Positions 1 to 5,127 of a DNA stretch of 5,127 nucleotides are shown in pieces. Below the pieces are notes generated by a model. It was not told where the DNA came from, did no database searches, and saw only the letters and a list, made by a program, of their open reading frames with translations. The translations under genes and the position numbers were made by a program. Origin of the DNA: an uncultured Chromatiaceae bacterium. Lineage in GTDB: Bacteria; Pseudomonadota; Gammaproteobacteria; Enterobacterales; Alteromonadaceae. Location of the stretch: positions 1 to 5,127 of the forward strand of contig CAMLNG010000301.1 in the NCBI GenBank assembly GCA_946481195.1, given 5' to 3'. Within the stretch, counting starts at the first letter, position 1; every line of letters begins with the position of its first letter.

Positions 1-826
1 CACTCAAGCCTGCAGTATCGATGATATGCAGTGGCATACCGTCAATATGGATATGTTCACGCAGTACGTCCCGGGTTGTACCGGCGATTTCTGTGACAAT
101 AGCAGCTTCGCGGCCGGCCAAAGCATTGAGTAAACTTGATTTACCAGCGTTGGGACGCCCTGCGATCACCACTTTCATGCCTTCGCGCAAAATACTGCCT
201 TGTGTGGCTTGTTTCTGGATTTTGGTCAGATCAGCCCGAATCTCCGCGAGGTCACCGGCGACTTTTCCATCAGATAAAAAATCAATTTCTTCGTCAGGGA
301 AATCAATAGCGGCTTCGACATACATCCGCAGGTAGATAACTTTCTCTACCAATGCGTGAATTTGCCGGGAAAACTCGCCTTGCAGCGATTGCATGGCACT
401 ACGGGCAGCCTGTTCGCTGCTGGCGTCTATCAGATCGGCAATGGCTTCAGCCTGGGTCAGGTCCAGTTTATCGTTCAAAAAGGCCCGTTCAGAAAACTCA
501 CCAGGGCGGGCGATACGGACGTTAGATTCCTGCAAGATGCGTCGTAACAGCATATCCAGCAGCACAGGGCCACCATGACCTTGTAGTTCCAGCACATCTT
601 CACCGGTAAAGGAATTTGGGCCTGGGAAGTAGAGCGCGATGCCCTGGTCCAGCACCGATTGGTCAGCGGCGCGAAACGGCAGATATTCTGCAACTCGGGC
701 TTTTGGTATACGTCCCAACACGGCTTGCGCAATGGCGGAGGCTTGTGGGCCTGACACCCGAATGATGCCGACGCCGGCGCGTCCCGGAGCTGTTGCCTGC
801 GCCGCGATGGTATCGTTTGCGTACAT
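1..826 (-). CDS. mnmE: tRNA uridine-5-carboxymethylaminomethyl(34) GTPase MnmE, 5' part (C-terminus lost at window edge)
   Basis: MnmE (TrmE/ThdF) works with MnmG to install the cmnm5 group on U34 of certain tRNAs, using GTP hydrolysis and a folate-bound one-carbon unit; it acts in the cytoplasm. The visible 275 residues begin [20 protein letters not shown], the usual N-terminal folate-binding domain, with [20 protein letters not shown] at about 67-86 and [22 protein letters not shown] at 107-128. The G domain follows: P-loop GRPNAGKS at 223-230, switch I GTTRD at 249-253, and G3 DTAG at 270-273. About 180 residues seen in full-length homologues (about 454 aa) are missing, including the NKxD motif and the C-terminal CxGK. 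The ATG is supported by GAGG at 835-838 with an 8-nt spacer, and there is no upstream in-frame start nearby. The residue after DTAGL is Ser275, where Arg is usual. It lies downstream of yidC, separated by a terminator. The family call is secure. Confidence 0.97.
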   Translation of the reverse strand, partial: MYANDTIAAQATAPGRAGVGIIRVSGPQASAIAQAVLGRIPKARVAEYLPFRAADQSVLDQGIALYFPGPNSFTGEDVLELQGHGGPVLLDMLLRRILQESNVRIARPGEFSERAFLNDKLDLTQAEAIADLIDASSEQAARSAMQSLQGEFSRQIHALVEKVIYLRMYVEAAIDFPDEEIDFLSDGKVAGDLAEIRADLTKIQKQATQGSILREGMKVVIAGRPNAGKSSLLNALAGREAAIVTEIAGTTRDVLREHIHIDGMPLHIIDTAGLS

Positions 827-850
827 ACCGAAGTCCTCGTTTTTGTGAAT

Positions 851-883
851 AAAAAAATGGCCATTACAAGTGTAACGGCCATT
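851..883 (-). terminator. Rho-independent terminator after yidC
   Basis: On the minus strand, 883-872 pairs with 867-856 to give a 12-bp stem with one G-U pair and a 4-nt loop (871-868). It is followed at once by seven U residues (857-851; the first overlaps the foot of the stem). This is the classical intrinsic terminator layout for transcripts leaving yidC. On the plus strand the hairpin has no T-run after it, so it should work in one direction only. Only 24 nt separate the end of the U-run from the mnmE start codon. Confidence 0.85.
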
Positions 884-902
884 ACAAATTCAGACAGAGC
901 AA

Positions 903-2543
903 TCAGGCGTTACGGACGTGTAAGCCTTTTTTCTCCATGCCTTTGTAGATAAATAACATCTGTGCCAGCGAGATTAGGTTGCTGACTACCCAGTACAACA
1001 CCAGGCCGCTTGGGAAGATGATAAAGAACAAACCAAAGACTACCGGCATCCACAGCATAATTTTTTGCTGCATCGGGTCTGTTACCGTGACAGGCGTCAG
1101 TTTCTGCATCGCATACATACTGATGATGTACATGATTGGCAGCACCAGGTATGGGTCCATGACAGATAAATCTTTGATCCAGAAGATGAAAGGCGCCTGA
1201 CGTAATTCAATACTTTCAACAAACACAAAGTACAGTGCCAGGAAAATTGGCATTTGAATCAGCATTGGCAGACAACCACCCATAGGGTTCACTTTTTCCT
1301 TGCGGTAAAGTTCCATCATGGCCGGGCCCATTTTCTGCTTGTCGTCTTTGTAACGGGCCTGCAGTTCATCAATCTTCGGCTTCAGATTACGCATCTTGGC
1401 CATGCCTTCGTACTGCGCCTTGGTCAGTGGGAACATTGCCAGTTTAATCAATAATGTGATGGCAATAATTGCTAAACCCCAGTTGCTAACCAAATTGTGG
1501 ATTTGTTGCAGCAACCAGAACAGTGGCTGAGAGATAAACCATAACCAGCCGTAGTCGACGGTCAGATCAAGGCCATGCGCAATCTTCGCCAGACTCGCCT
1601 GATCTTTAGGACCCGCATAGAAAGTGGCAGACAATGTTTTGCTTTCGCCAGCTGCAATACTGCTTTGCGGGCCGCGGACACCGATGATGCCTTCGTTGTT
1701 GTTGACCAGACTGAATAGTTGATTCTGTTCCTCTGCCTGCGGTACCCAGGCGGAAACGAAATAGTGTTCCAGCATACTGACCCAACCACCTTTGGTTGAC
1801 TGGTCCAGGTTTTGGTCTTTCATATCGTCAAAGGCAAACTTCTCATAGCGCTGATCTGCGGTGGAGTATGCGCCACCACGGTATACCGGCATCATCATGT
1901 TGCCGTCTTTGCCATTCTCGATAGTTTGCGCCAGATAATGATACGGTTGAATGACTTTGCTACCGCCGCTGGCATTGGTGACAATATAGTCAACCCGTAC
2001 ATCGTATTTACCGGCTGCGAAGGTATAGCGTTTCTCAATTTGCAGACCGTTGTGTTCCAGTTTCAGGCTGACCTGAAGTTCAGTCTGACCTTCTGTCAGG
2101 CTGAATTTGTCCTGTGTGACGCTATATACAGGTTTAGCCGTGCGTTTTTCGTCCGGACCGTCACCGAGTAGACCGCTTTGTGCTGTGTAGTTAAAGCCGT
2201 TTAACTGACGCATTAACGGGTAAGGCGTGTTGTCTTCCAGACTCAGTGTGTATTTTGGCAACGTCAGGCCAACAATATCACCGCCGCGGGTATCGATGCG
2301 GACATTCAACACATCCGTCGTGACCTCAATCACTTTGCCGGTAGCAACTGGCGCTGCAGCCTGATTGGTGCTGCTTAATGGACCTGAAGCGGATAACTGC
2401 GGTTCAGCGTTGCCGCTGGACGTGCTTATCTCAGTTTGAGCCGGTACTACCGGTTTTGTGCCATAGTCTTTTTGCCAGTCTTGCCACAGCAGAAAACTGA
2501 CAAACAAAAAGGCAATTACTAATAAACTGCGTTGGGATTCCAT
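903..2543 (-). CDS. yidC: Membrane protein insertase YidC (Oxa1/YidC family)
   Basis: YidC inserts and folds inner-membrane proteins, alone or with SecYEG. At 546 aa it matches the Gram-negative long form (E. coli 548). An N-terminal membrane anchor at about 6-22 (SLLVIAFLFVSFLLW) is followed by a Thr/Ser/Pro/Ala-rich linker at about 30-68. Next comes the large periplasmic P1 beta domain at about 70-330. The conserved five-helix core starts with TM2 at about 353-373, then a cytoplasmic C1 hairpin with PLTKAQYEGMAKMRNLKPKI and EKVNPMGGCLPMLIQMPIF at about 372-434. The remaining TMs lie at about 431-446, 463-480, 495-511 and 512-533, with FPSGLVLYWVVSN at 510-522. The groove arginine of E. coli (R366) is Lys367 here. 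The tail after TM6 is short and basic. It starts 8 nt after the yidD stop with only a weak purine-rich RBS overlapping the end of yidD, so translational coupling is likely. A terminator follows it. Confidence 0.98.
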   Translation of the reverse strand: MESQRSLLVIAFLFVSFLLWQDWQKDYGTKPVVPAQTEISTSSGNAEPQLSASGPLSSTNQAAAPVATGKVIEVTTDVLNVRIDTRGGDIVGLTLPKYTLSLEDNTPYPLMRQLNGFNYTAQSGLLGDGPDEKRTAKPVYSVTQDKFSLTEGQTELQVSLKLEHNGLQIEKRYTFAAGKYDVRVDYIVTNASGGSKVIQPYHYLAQTIENGKDGNMMMPVYRGGAYSTADQRYEKFAFDDMKDQNLDQSTKGGWVSMLEHYFVSAWVPQAEEQNQLFSLVNNNEGIIGVRGPQSSIAAGESKTLSATFYAGPKDQASLAKIAHGLDLTVDYGWLWFISQPLFWLLQQIHNLVSNWGLAIIAITLLIKLAMFPLTKAQYEGMAKMRNLKPKIDELQARYKDDKQKMGPAMMELYRKEKVNPMGGCLPMLIQMPIFLALYFVFVESIELRQAPFIFWIKDLSVMDPYLVLPIMYIISMYAMQKLTPVTVTDPMQQKIMLWMPVVFGLFFIIFPSGLVLYWVVSNLISLAQMLFIYKGMEKKGLHVRNA

Positions 2544-2551
2544 GTGTGCGC

Positions 2552-2809
2552 TTATCTCTTTTGCTTTTCAGGAACGGGGTCTTCACCACCCGGATGTAAG
2601 GGGTGACATTTTAATAGACGTTGGGTGGTTAACCAACTGCCTTTTATCGCACCAAAACGTCGCAGTGCTTCAACGGCATAATGCGAACAACTGGGGGTAA
2701 AGCGACAGCTTGGCGGAAACAGCGGGCTGATACAACGCTGATAGCCATAAATCGCTGTGATCAGGATTTTGGCTGGATAGCTTTGTACTGGCGGGCGATT
2801 TTGCTCCAT
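2552..2809 (-). CDS. yidD: Membrane protein insertion efficiency factor YidD
   Basis: YidD is a small peripheral inner-membrane protein that helps Sec/YidC-dependent membrane protein insertion in E. coli. The 85 residues equal the E. coli length. An amphipathic N-terminal stretch ([18 protein letters not shown], 14-31) is followed by the family core: [19 protein letters not shown] at 35-53, [25 protein letters not shown] at 56-80, and conserved Cys35, Cys41 and Cys68. The ATG is supported by GGAG at 2815-2818 with a 5-nt spacer. That start places the first 49 nt inside the 3' end of rnpA in another frame, an arrangement common at this locus, so its translation is probably coupled to rnpA. yidC follows after 8 nt. 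Identification is by family motif and position together. Confidence 0.96.
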   Translation of the reverse strand: MEQNRPPVQSYPAKILITAIYGYQRCISPLFPPSCRFTPSCSHYAVEALRRFGAIKGSWLTTQRLLKCHPLHPGGEDPVPEKQKR

Positions 2810-3132
2810 AAGCGCTCCAGTTGCTGGTGTAATTCGGCGTTGTCAGTATTACTGATATCGCCTTTCACCATCAGCACCATATCAACCGGCGGCAGTTCGT
2901 GCTGATGCAAACGAAAACTGTCACGGGCACAACGTTTGATGCGATTCCGATGGACGGCCAATTTAGCACGTTTTTTTGCGATCGTCAGACCAATCCGCGG
3001 ATGTTCGGACTGATTGGCTTTACAAAGGATAGTGAAGAGTGGGGAAGCGACCCGGAACGGGTTCTGGAACACATTATCGAATTCGCCGGGAGTTAACAGA
3101 CGTAACTCCCTGCCGAAGGTATAGCTGACCAC
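2761..3132 (-). CDS. rnpA: Ribonuclease P protein component
   Basis: This is the protein subunit of RNase P. It binds the catalytic RNA (rnpB, not in this window) and the pre-tRNA 5' leader during 5'-end maturation of tRNAs. The 123 residues match the family (E. coli 119). [20 protein letters not shown] at 6-25 opens the fold. [38 protein letters not shown] covers 44-81 and includes the RNR signature (62-64) and the basic RNA-binding helix to Arg74. The start is GTG at 3130-3132; no other in-frame start lies between it and the rpmH stop, and E. coli rnpA, as I recall it, also uses GTG. No good Shine-Dalgarno is present, and the region just upstream lies in a predicted hairpin. The 3' end overlaps yidD by 49 nt. 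The C-terminus (QYKAIQPKS) is slightly extended relative to E. coli. Confidence 0.97.
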   Translation of the reverse strand: MVSYTFGRELRLLTPGEFDNVFQNPFRVASPLFTILCKANQSEHPRIGLTIAKKRAKLAVHRNRIKRCARDSFRLHQHELPPVDMVLMVKGDISNTDNAELHQQLERLWSKIARQYKAIQPKS

Positions 3133-3134
3133 GC

Positions 3135-3169
3135 AGCGCTTTAAATAACTGACTAGACAGTTAAGCGCT
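3135..3169 (-). promoter_or_regulatory. Predicted RNA hairpin spanning the rpmH stop and the rnpA ribosome-binding region
   Basis: In the minus-strand transcript AGCGCU UAACUG (3169-3158) can pair with CAGUUA (3151-3146) and AGCGCU (3140-3135). This gives 6+6 bp with a 5-nt bulge (3145-3141) and a 6-nt loop (3157-3152) that holds most of the rpmH UAG stop. The 3' arm ends 3 nt from the rnpA GTG. There is no U-run, so it does not look like an intrinsic terminator. It may restrict rnpA translation or act as an RNA processing site. The complementarity is seen directly; the function is inferred. Confidence 0.5.
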
Positions 3170-3290
3170 TACGGCCTTTAGCACGACGACGTGCTAATAC
3201 TGCACGGCCGTTTTTGTCAGCCATACGTGCACGGAAACCGTGGTTGCGTTTCTGTTTTAAAACGCTTGGTTGAAAGGTTCTTTTGCTCAT
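3153..3290 (-). CDS. rpmH: 50S ribosomal protein L34 (bL34)
   Basis: bL34 is a small, very basic protein of the large ribosomal subunit that binds 23S rRNA. The ORF encodes 45 residues ([20 protein letters not shown], then [20 protein letters not shown], then KRLTV), against 46 in E. coli, and carries the family signature KRTFQPS, HGFRARM and RAKGR. The start ATG at 3288-3290 gives the [10 protein letters not shown]-terminus seen in several marine and aquatic gammaproteobacteria. Upstream is GGACGAAGAAA, a modest purine-rich RBS. It is the first gene of the leftward operon, 20 nt before rnpA and downstream of a near-consensus promoter. Gln13 and Ala30 differ from the residues I recall in E. 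coli (Arg and Gln), which is ordinary variation. Confidence 0.97.
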   Translation of the reverse strand: MSKRTFQPSVLKQKRNHGFRARMADKNGRAVLARRRAKGRKRLTV

Positions 3291-3314
3291 TTTCTTCGTC
3301 CGTCCGGTCGATAA

Positions 3315-3341
3315 TTACTAACTGAATCTGAGTTTTAGTAA
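3315..3341 (-). promoter_or_regulatory. Weak stem-loop in the rpmH leader
   Basis: Seven bases at 3315-3321 (TTACTAA on the plus strand) are complementary to TTAGTAA at 3335-3341, so the rpmH leader RNA could fold a short A/U-rich stem with a 13-nt interior about 25 nt before the start codon. It is short and weak. A role in L34 autoregulation or leader stability is speculation. Confidence 0.25.
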
Positions 3342-3375
3342 GTACCAAAACGCAGCGATTTAAAAAAGAGCGCGA

Positions 3376-3404
3376 ATTTTAAGTACTCTGCCTGTACTTG
3401 TCAA
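3376..3404 (-). promoter_or_regulatory. Sigma70 promoter of the rpmH-rnpA-yidD-yidC operon
   Basis: On the minus strand, TTGACA (3404-3399, perfect -35) is separated by exactly 17 nt from TAAAAT (3381-3376, five of six -10 bases). The discriminator that follows is GC-rich (TCGCGCTC), as in growth-rate and stringently controlled ribosomal promoters. The start of transcription should fall near 3368-3370, which gives a leader of about 80 nt before rpmH. The spacer itself holds AGTAC and GTACT as an inverted pair. This is the best promoter match in the window. Confidence 0.85.
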
Positions 3405-3407
3405 TGT

Positions 3408-3441
3408 GATCCTTGGTTATTTCCCGATCAGATCCAAGATC
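3408..3441. promoter_or_regulatory. Cluster of four GATC (Dam) sites
   Basis: GATC occurs at 3408, 3426, 3431 and 3438, four sites in 34 bp where about one per 256 bp is expected by chance. Spacings are 18, 5 and 7 bp. Dense GATC clusters are bound by SeqA when hemimethylated and are typical of oriC and the dnaA promoter in Dam-positive gammaproteobacteria. The cluster begins 4 bp beyond the rpmH -35 element and ends 8 bp before a DnaA box. Whether this organism encodes Dam and SeqA cannot be seen here. Confidence 0.6.
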
Positions 3442-3449
3442 TTTTGCAG

Positions 3450-3458
3450 TTGTCCACA
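3450..3458 (+). promoter_or_regulatory. DnaA box, one mismatch
   Basis: TTGTCCACA differs from the consensus TTATCCACA only at the third base. It lies between the GATC cluster and the candidate dnaA promoter, a place where bound DnaA could act on either divergent promoter. Confidence 0.6.
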
Positions 3459-3472
3459 GGCAAGGCAAAAAT

Positions 3473-3501
3473 CTGGGATAAAATGTGCATGAATCTAAAA
3501 T
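3473..3501 (+). promoter_or_regulatory. Candidate dnaA promoter
   Basis: CTGGGA (3473-3478, three of six -35 bases) lies 17 nt from TAAAAT (3496-3501, five of six -10 bases), followed by TCGCC. The -10 and discriminator TAAAATTCGC is the same ten bases as at the rpmH promoter, but on the opposite strand. Transcription would start near 3508 and give a dnaA leader of about 217 nt. The -35 is weak, so activity may depend on other factors. Other candidates lie in the A+T-rich stretch downstream. Confidence 0.4.
3484..3492 (-). promoter_or_regulatory. Weak DnaA-box-like site
   Basis: TGTGCATGA on the plus strand matches the relaxed box TGTGNATAA with one mismatch (eighth base). It falls in the spacer of the candidate dnaA promoter. 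A single site this weak can arise by chance. It is listed because two better boxes sit in the same intergenic region. Confidence 0.3.
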
Positions 3502-3507
3502 TCGCCT

Positions 3508-3519
3508 TGCTATATAGCA
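3508..3519. promoter_or_regulatory. 12-bp perfect palindrome TGCTATATAGCA
   Basis: TGCTAT is followed directly by its reverse complement ATAGCA. The site covers the predicted transcription start of the candidate dnaA promoter, where a dimeric repressor could bind. I do not recognise it as the site of a particular regulator. Confidence 0.35.
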
Positions 3520-3544
3520 GAAAATTCCGATGAGTTTTCGCGGT

Positions 3545-3604
3545 ATTATTAAATTGTATAAAAGATAAAAATCTATATAAAACAAAAATATAATCTCATT
3601 TTTT
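3545..3604. promoter_or_regulatory. A+T-rich stretch upstream of dnaA, with further -10-like elements
   Basis: Only 6 of these 60 bases are G or C. It contains TTGTAT (3554-3559), 16 nt, TATAAA (3576-3581) and a perfect TATAAT (3589-3594) without a recognisable -35, so a second dnaA promoter is possible. A stretch like this between DnaA boxes also resembles a duplex-unwinding element. Base composition alone cannot separate these uses. No gene is credible in 3291-3724. Confidence 0.4.
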
Positions 3605-3642
3605 CTTGGTTAGAGTCTTTTTCAGAAAGTCAATATTGCAGT

Positions 3643-3651
3643 TGTGGATAA
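3643..3651 (-). promoter_or_regulatory. DnaA box, perfect consensus
   Basis: TGTGGATAA on the plus strand is the exact reverse complement of TTATCCACA, the high-affinity DnaA site. It lies 74 bp before the dnaA start codon, downstream of the candidate promoters, where bound DnaA could block transcription and so autoregulate the gene. A GATC at 3652-3655 abuts it. Confidence 0.85.
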
Positions 3652-3718
3652 GATCAGCCCATAATGCGGGTCTTTCCTCAACACCTGCCTTGTCAAATAC
3701 CAATTATTCGGGGCTGCT

Positions 3719-3722
3719 GGAG
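3719..3722 (+). promoter_or_regulatory. dnaA ribosome-binding site
   Basis: GGAG lies only 2 nt before the ATG at 3725 but 5 nt before the GTG at 3728. The normal spacing of about 5-9 nt favours GTG as the real start. No other Shine-Dalgarno is seen just upstream. Confidence 0.6.
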
Positions 3723-3724
3723 AT

Positions 3725-5095
3725 ATGGTGTATCAGTCTGTTTGGCAAAATTGCCTGGAAGCGCTGCAGTCCGAACTGCCGGCACAACAATTCAGTATGT
3801 GGATCCGTCCGCTGCAGGCTGATAGTTCACATGATGCTTTAACGCTGTATGCACCGAACCGCTTTGTGCTGGATTGGGTCCGCGACAAATACCTGAATCG
3901 TATTAACGAGCTGATCCATGATTATTGTGGCGATCATTCGCCTCGCCTGCGGTTTGAGGTGGGCAGTAGCCAGAAAGTAGCGAAAACAGTGGCTGTGACA
4001 CCAAGTCGCGCTGCGCCGGTCGCAGTGGCTGCCGCACCTGCAATGGTTGCCGAACCTGCGCCAAAAACTATTGTGCGCAGCAACGTCCGTACTAATTATA
4101 CCTTTGATAATTTTGTCGAAGGTAAATCGAACCAGTTAGCCCGTGCTGCTGCCAGCCAGGTCGCCGACAACCCTGGGTCTGCCTACAATCCGCTGTTCCT
4201 CTATGGTGGAACCGGTCTGGGTAAGACTCACCTGTTACACGCTGTGGGCAATGGTATTTTGGCCAAAAAGCCAGATGCCAAAGTGATTTATATGCATTCC
4301 GAGCGTTTTGTTCAGGATATGGTCAAAGCGCTGCAGAATAATGCGATTGAAGAATTCAAACGTTATTACCGCTCTGTCGATGCTTTGCTGATTGATGACA
4401 TTCAGTTTTTCGCCAAGAAAGACCGGTCTCAGGAAGAATTTTTCCATACATTTAATGCATTACTTGAAGGTAACCAGCAAATCATTTTGACATCAGACCG
4501 TTATCCAAAAGAGATTGACGGGGTCGAAGAGCGGCTGAAAAGTCGGTTTGGCTGGGGCCTGACTATTGCTATTGAGCCACCTGAGCTTGAAACGCGGGTC
4601 GCTATTCTAATGCGTAAAGCACAGGAAAATAATATCCGTTTGCCGGAAGAAGTTGCCTTTTTTGTTGCAAAACGGTTGCGCTCGAATGTGCGTGAACTGG
4701 AAGGCGCTTTAAACCGGATCACTGCCAATGCGAATTTCACCGGCCGGCCTATTACGATCGACTTTGTACGCGAATCACTGCGTGATTTACTGGCATTGCA
4801 AGATAAACTGGTCACCATCGAAAACATTCAGAAAACAGTCGCTGAGTATTACAAAATTCGTGTAGCAGACCTGTTGTCTAAACGCCGTTCCCGTTCTGTT
4901 GCCAGACCGCGGCAGATGGCTATGGCGTTGTCTAAAGAGTTGACGAATCACAGTCTGCCCGAGATCGGTGATGCTTTTGGCGGCCGTGATCACACCACTG
5001 TGTTACATGCTTGTCGCAAGATAGAATCGTTAAAAGAAGAAACGCACGAAATCAAAGAAGATTTCCAGAATTTGATCCGTACTTTGTCGTCTTAA
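3725..5095 (+). CDS. dnaA: Chromosomal replication initiator protein DnaA
   Basis: DnaA-ATP binds DnaA boxes, melts oriC and loads the DnaB helicase; it also regulates genes including its own. The protein has 456 aa (E. coli 467). Domain I, about 1-80, includes [11 protein letters not shown] and [14 protein letters not shown] (helicase and partner binding). A short Ala/Val/Pro-rich domain II linker at about 84-120 explains the reduced length. Domain III is AAA+ from [13 protein letters not shown] (124-136): Walker [10 protein letters not shown] 161-169, Walker B LLIDD 221-225, sensor I LTSDR 255-259, arginine finger Arg274 in SRFGWGL, and sensor II Arg323 in [10 protein letters not shown]. 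Domain IV binds DNA, with [21 protein letters not shown] at 386-406 and the signature [12 protein letters not shown] at 419-430. All key residues are present. The true start may be GTG 3728, one codon later, as judged by RBS spacing. dnaN follows 12 nt after the stop, the usual dnaA-dnaN operon. Confidence 0.98.
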   Translation: MVYQSVWQNCLEALQSELPAQQFSMWIRPLQADSSHDALTLYAPNRFVLDWVRDKYLNRINELIHDYCGDHSPRLRFEVGSSQKVAKTVAVTPSRAAPVAVAAAPAMVAEPAPKTIVRSNVRTNYTFDNFVEGKSNQLARAAASQVADNPGSAYNPLFLYGGTGLGKTHLLHAVGNGILAKKPDAKVIYMHSERFVQDMVKALQNNAIEEFKRYYRSVDALLIDDIQFFAKKDRSQEEFFHTFNALLEGNQQIILTSDRYPKEIDGVEERLKSRFGWGLTIAIEPPELETRVAILMRKAQENNIRLPEEVAFFVAKRLRSNVRELEGALNRITANANFTGRPITIDFVRESLRDLLALQDKLVTIENIQKTVAEYYKIRVADLLSKRRSRSVARPRQMAMALSKELTNHSLPEIGDAFGGRDHTTVLHACRKIESLKEETHEIKEDFQNLIRTLSS

Positions 5096-5107
5096 TAGGG
5101 ACTGGTT

Positions 5108-5127
5108 ATGCATTTTATTATTGAGCG
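5108..5127 (+). CDS. dnaN: DNA polymerase III beta subunit (sliding clamp), first codons only
   Basis: Only ATG plus six further codons, the last incomplete, are visible (MHFIIE, then CG which fits Arg). This resembles the start MKFTVERE of gammaproteobacterial DnaN. A strong RBS AGGGA (5097-5101) lies 6 nt before the ATG and 1 nt after the dnaA stop. The gene is the expected operon partner of dnaA. The call rests mainly on position and the short N-terminal match. Confidence 0.85.

Noticed and set aside
475..882. 135-aa minus-strand ORF over the mnmE start
   Set aside because: It begins upstream of the terminator and runs in a different frame from mnmE, whose own frame has clear folate-domain and G-domain motifs.
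1498..1506. TGTGGATTT, similar to a DnaA box, inside yidC
   Set aside because: It has two mismatches at the A+T end and no partner sites nearby.
1812..2171. 119-aa plus-strand ORF
   Set aside because: It is antisense to the YidC periplasmic domain, with no RBS or family features.
2761..2809. rnpA-yidD 49-nt overlap as a possible frameshift or assembly error
   Set aside because: Both proteins are full length with intact motifs, and overlap at this junction is usual in related bacteria; yidD also has its own good RBS.
3379..3585. 68-aa minus-strand ORF in the rpmH-dnaA gap
   Set aside because: It runs over the rpmH promoter, GATC cluster and DnaA boxes, has a composition typical of A+T-rich noncoding DNA, and has no clear RBS or family motif.
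3606..3842. 78-aa plus-strand ORF overlapping the start of dnaA
   Set aside because: It covers the perfect DnaA box and then runs out of frame through conserved DnaA domain I; no RBS or recognisable motif.
4501..4509. DnaA-box-like TTATCCAAA inside dnaA
   Set aside because: It has a mismatch in the core, is alone, and encodes conserved DnaA residues (RYPKE), so chance is the simpler explanation.
4501..4827. 108-aa minus-strand ORF
   Set aside because: It is antisense to the AAA+ and domain IV coding region of dnaA; an artefact of codon usage on the coding strand.

Overview
The window is a conserved gammaproteobacterial chromosomal core locus, read outward in two directions from a central regulatory region. 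Leftward on the minus strand lie rpmH, rnpA, yidD, yidC and the 5' part of mnmE. Rightward on the plus strand lie dnaA and the first codons of dnaN. The proteins align closely with those I remember from Vibrio, Aeromonas and Escherichia. Examples are a DnaA with FSMWIRPLQ and [14 protein letters not shown] in domain I, a YidC that starts MESQRSLLVIAFLFVSFLLW, and an L34 that starts [10 protein letters not shown] infer an Aeromonadales, Vibrionales or Alteromonadales-type gammaproteobacterium, possibly Tolumonas-like. Genus cannot be fixed from this sequence alone.

Layout. Positions 1-826 hold mnmE (tRNA wobble-uridine modification GTPase), cut by the left edge inside its G domain. Positions 827-902 hold a rho-independent terminator that reads leftward. 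Positions 903-3290 hold yidC, yidD, rnpA and rpmH as a tight leftward operon, with gaps of 8 and 20 nt and one 49-nt gene overlap. Positions 3291-3724 are a 434-nt divergent control region. It has a near-consensus leftward promoter for rpmH, a cluster of four GATC sites, one perfect and two near-perfect DnaA boxes, a 12-bp palindrome and a stretch that is about 90% A+T. Positions 3725-5095 encode complete DnaA, and dnaN starts at 5108 and runs off the right edge.

How the genes work together. The leftward operon links ribosome production (L34), tRNA maturation (RNase P protein) and membrane protein insertion (YidD and YidC), followed by tRNA modification (MnmE). The rightward operon encodes the replication initiator and the sliding clamp. 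The DnaA boxes and GATC sites near dnaA fit autoregulation by DnaA and methylation-linked (Dam/SeqA-type) control. An oriC function is possible but not shown.

I found no mobile element, CRISPR array, phage gene or unfamiliar gene cassette. All genes belong to well-known families, and I do not see an undescribed system here. The points worth a second look concern regulation and single residues: the terminator just before mnmE, a hairpin between rpmH and rnpA, the architecture of the dnaA control region, the choice of dnaA start codon, Lys367 in YidC and Ser275 in MnmE.
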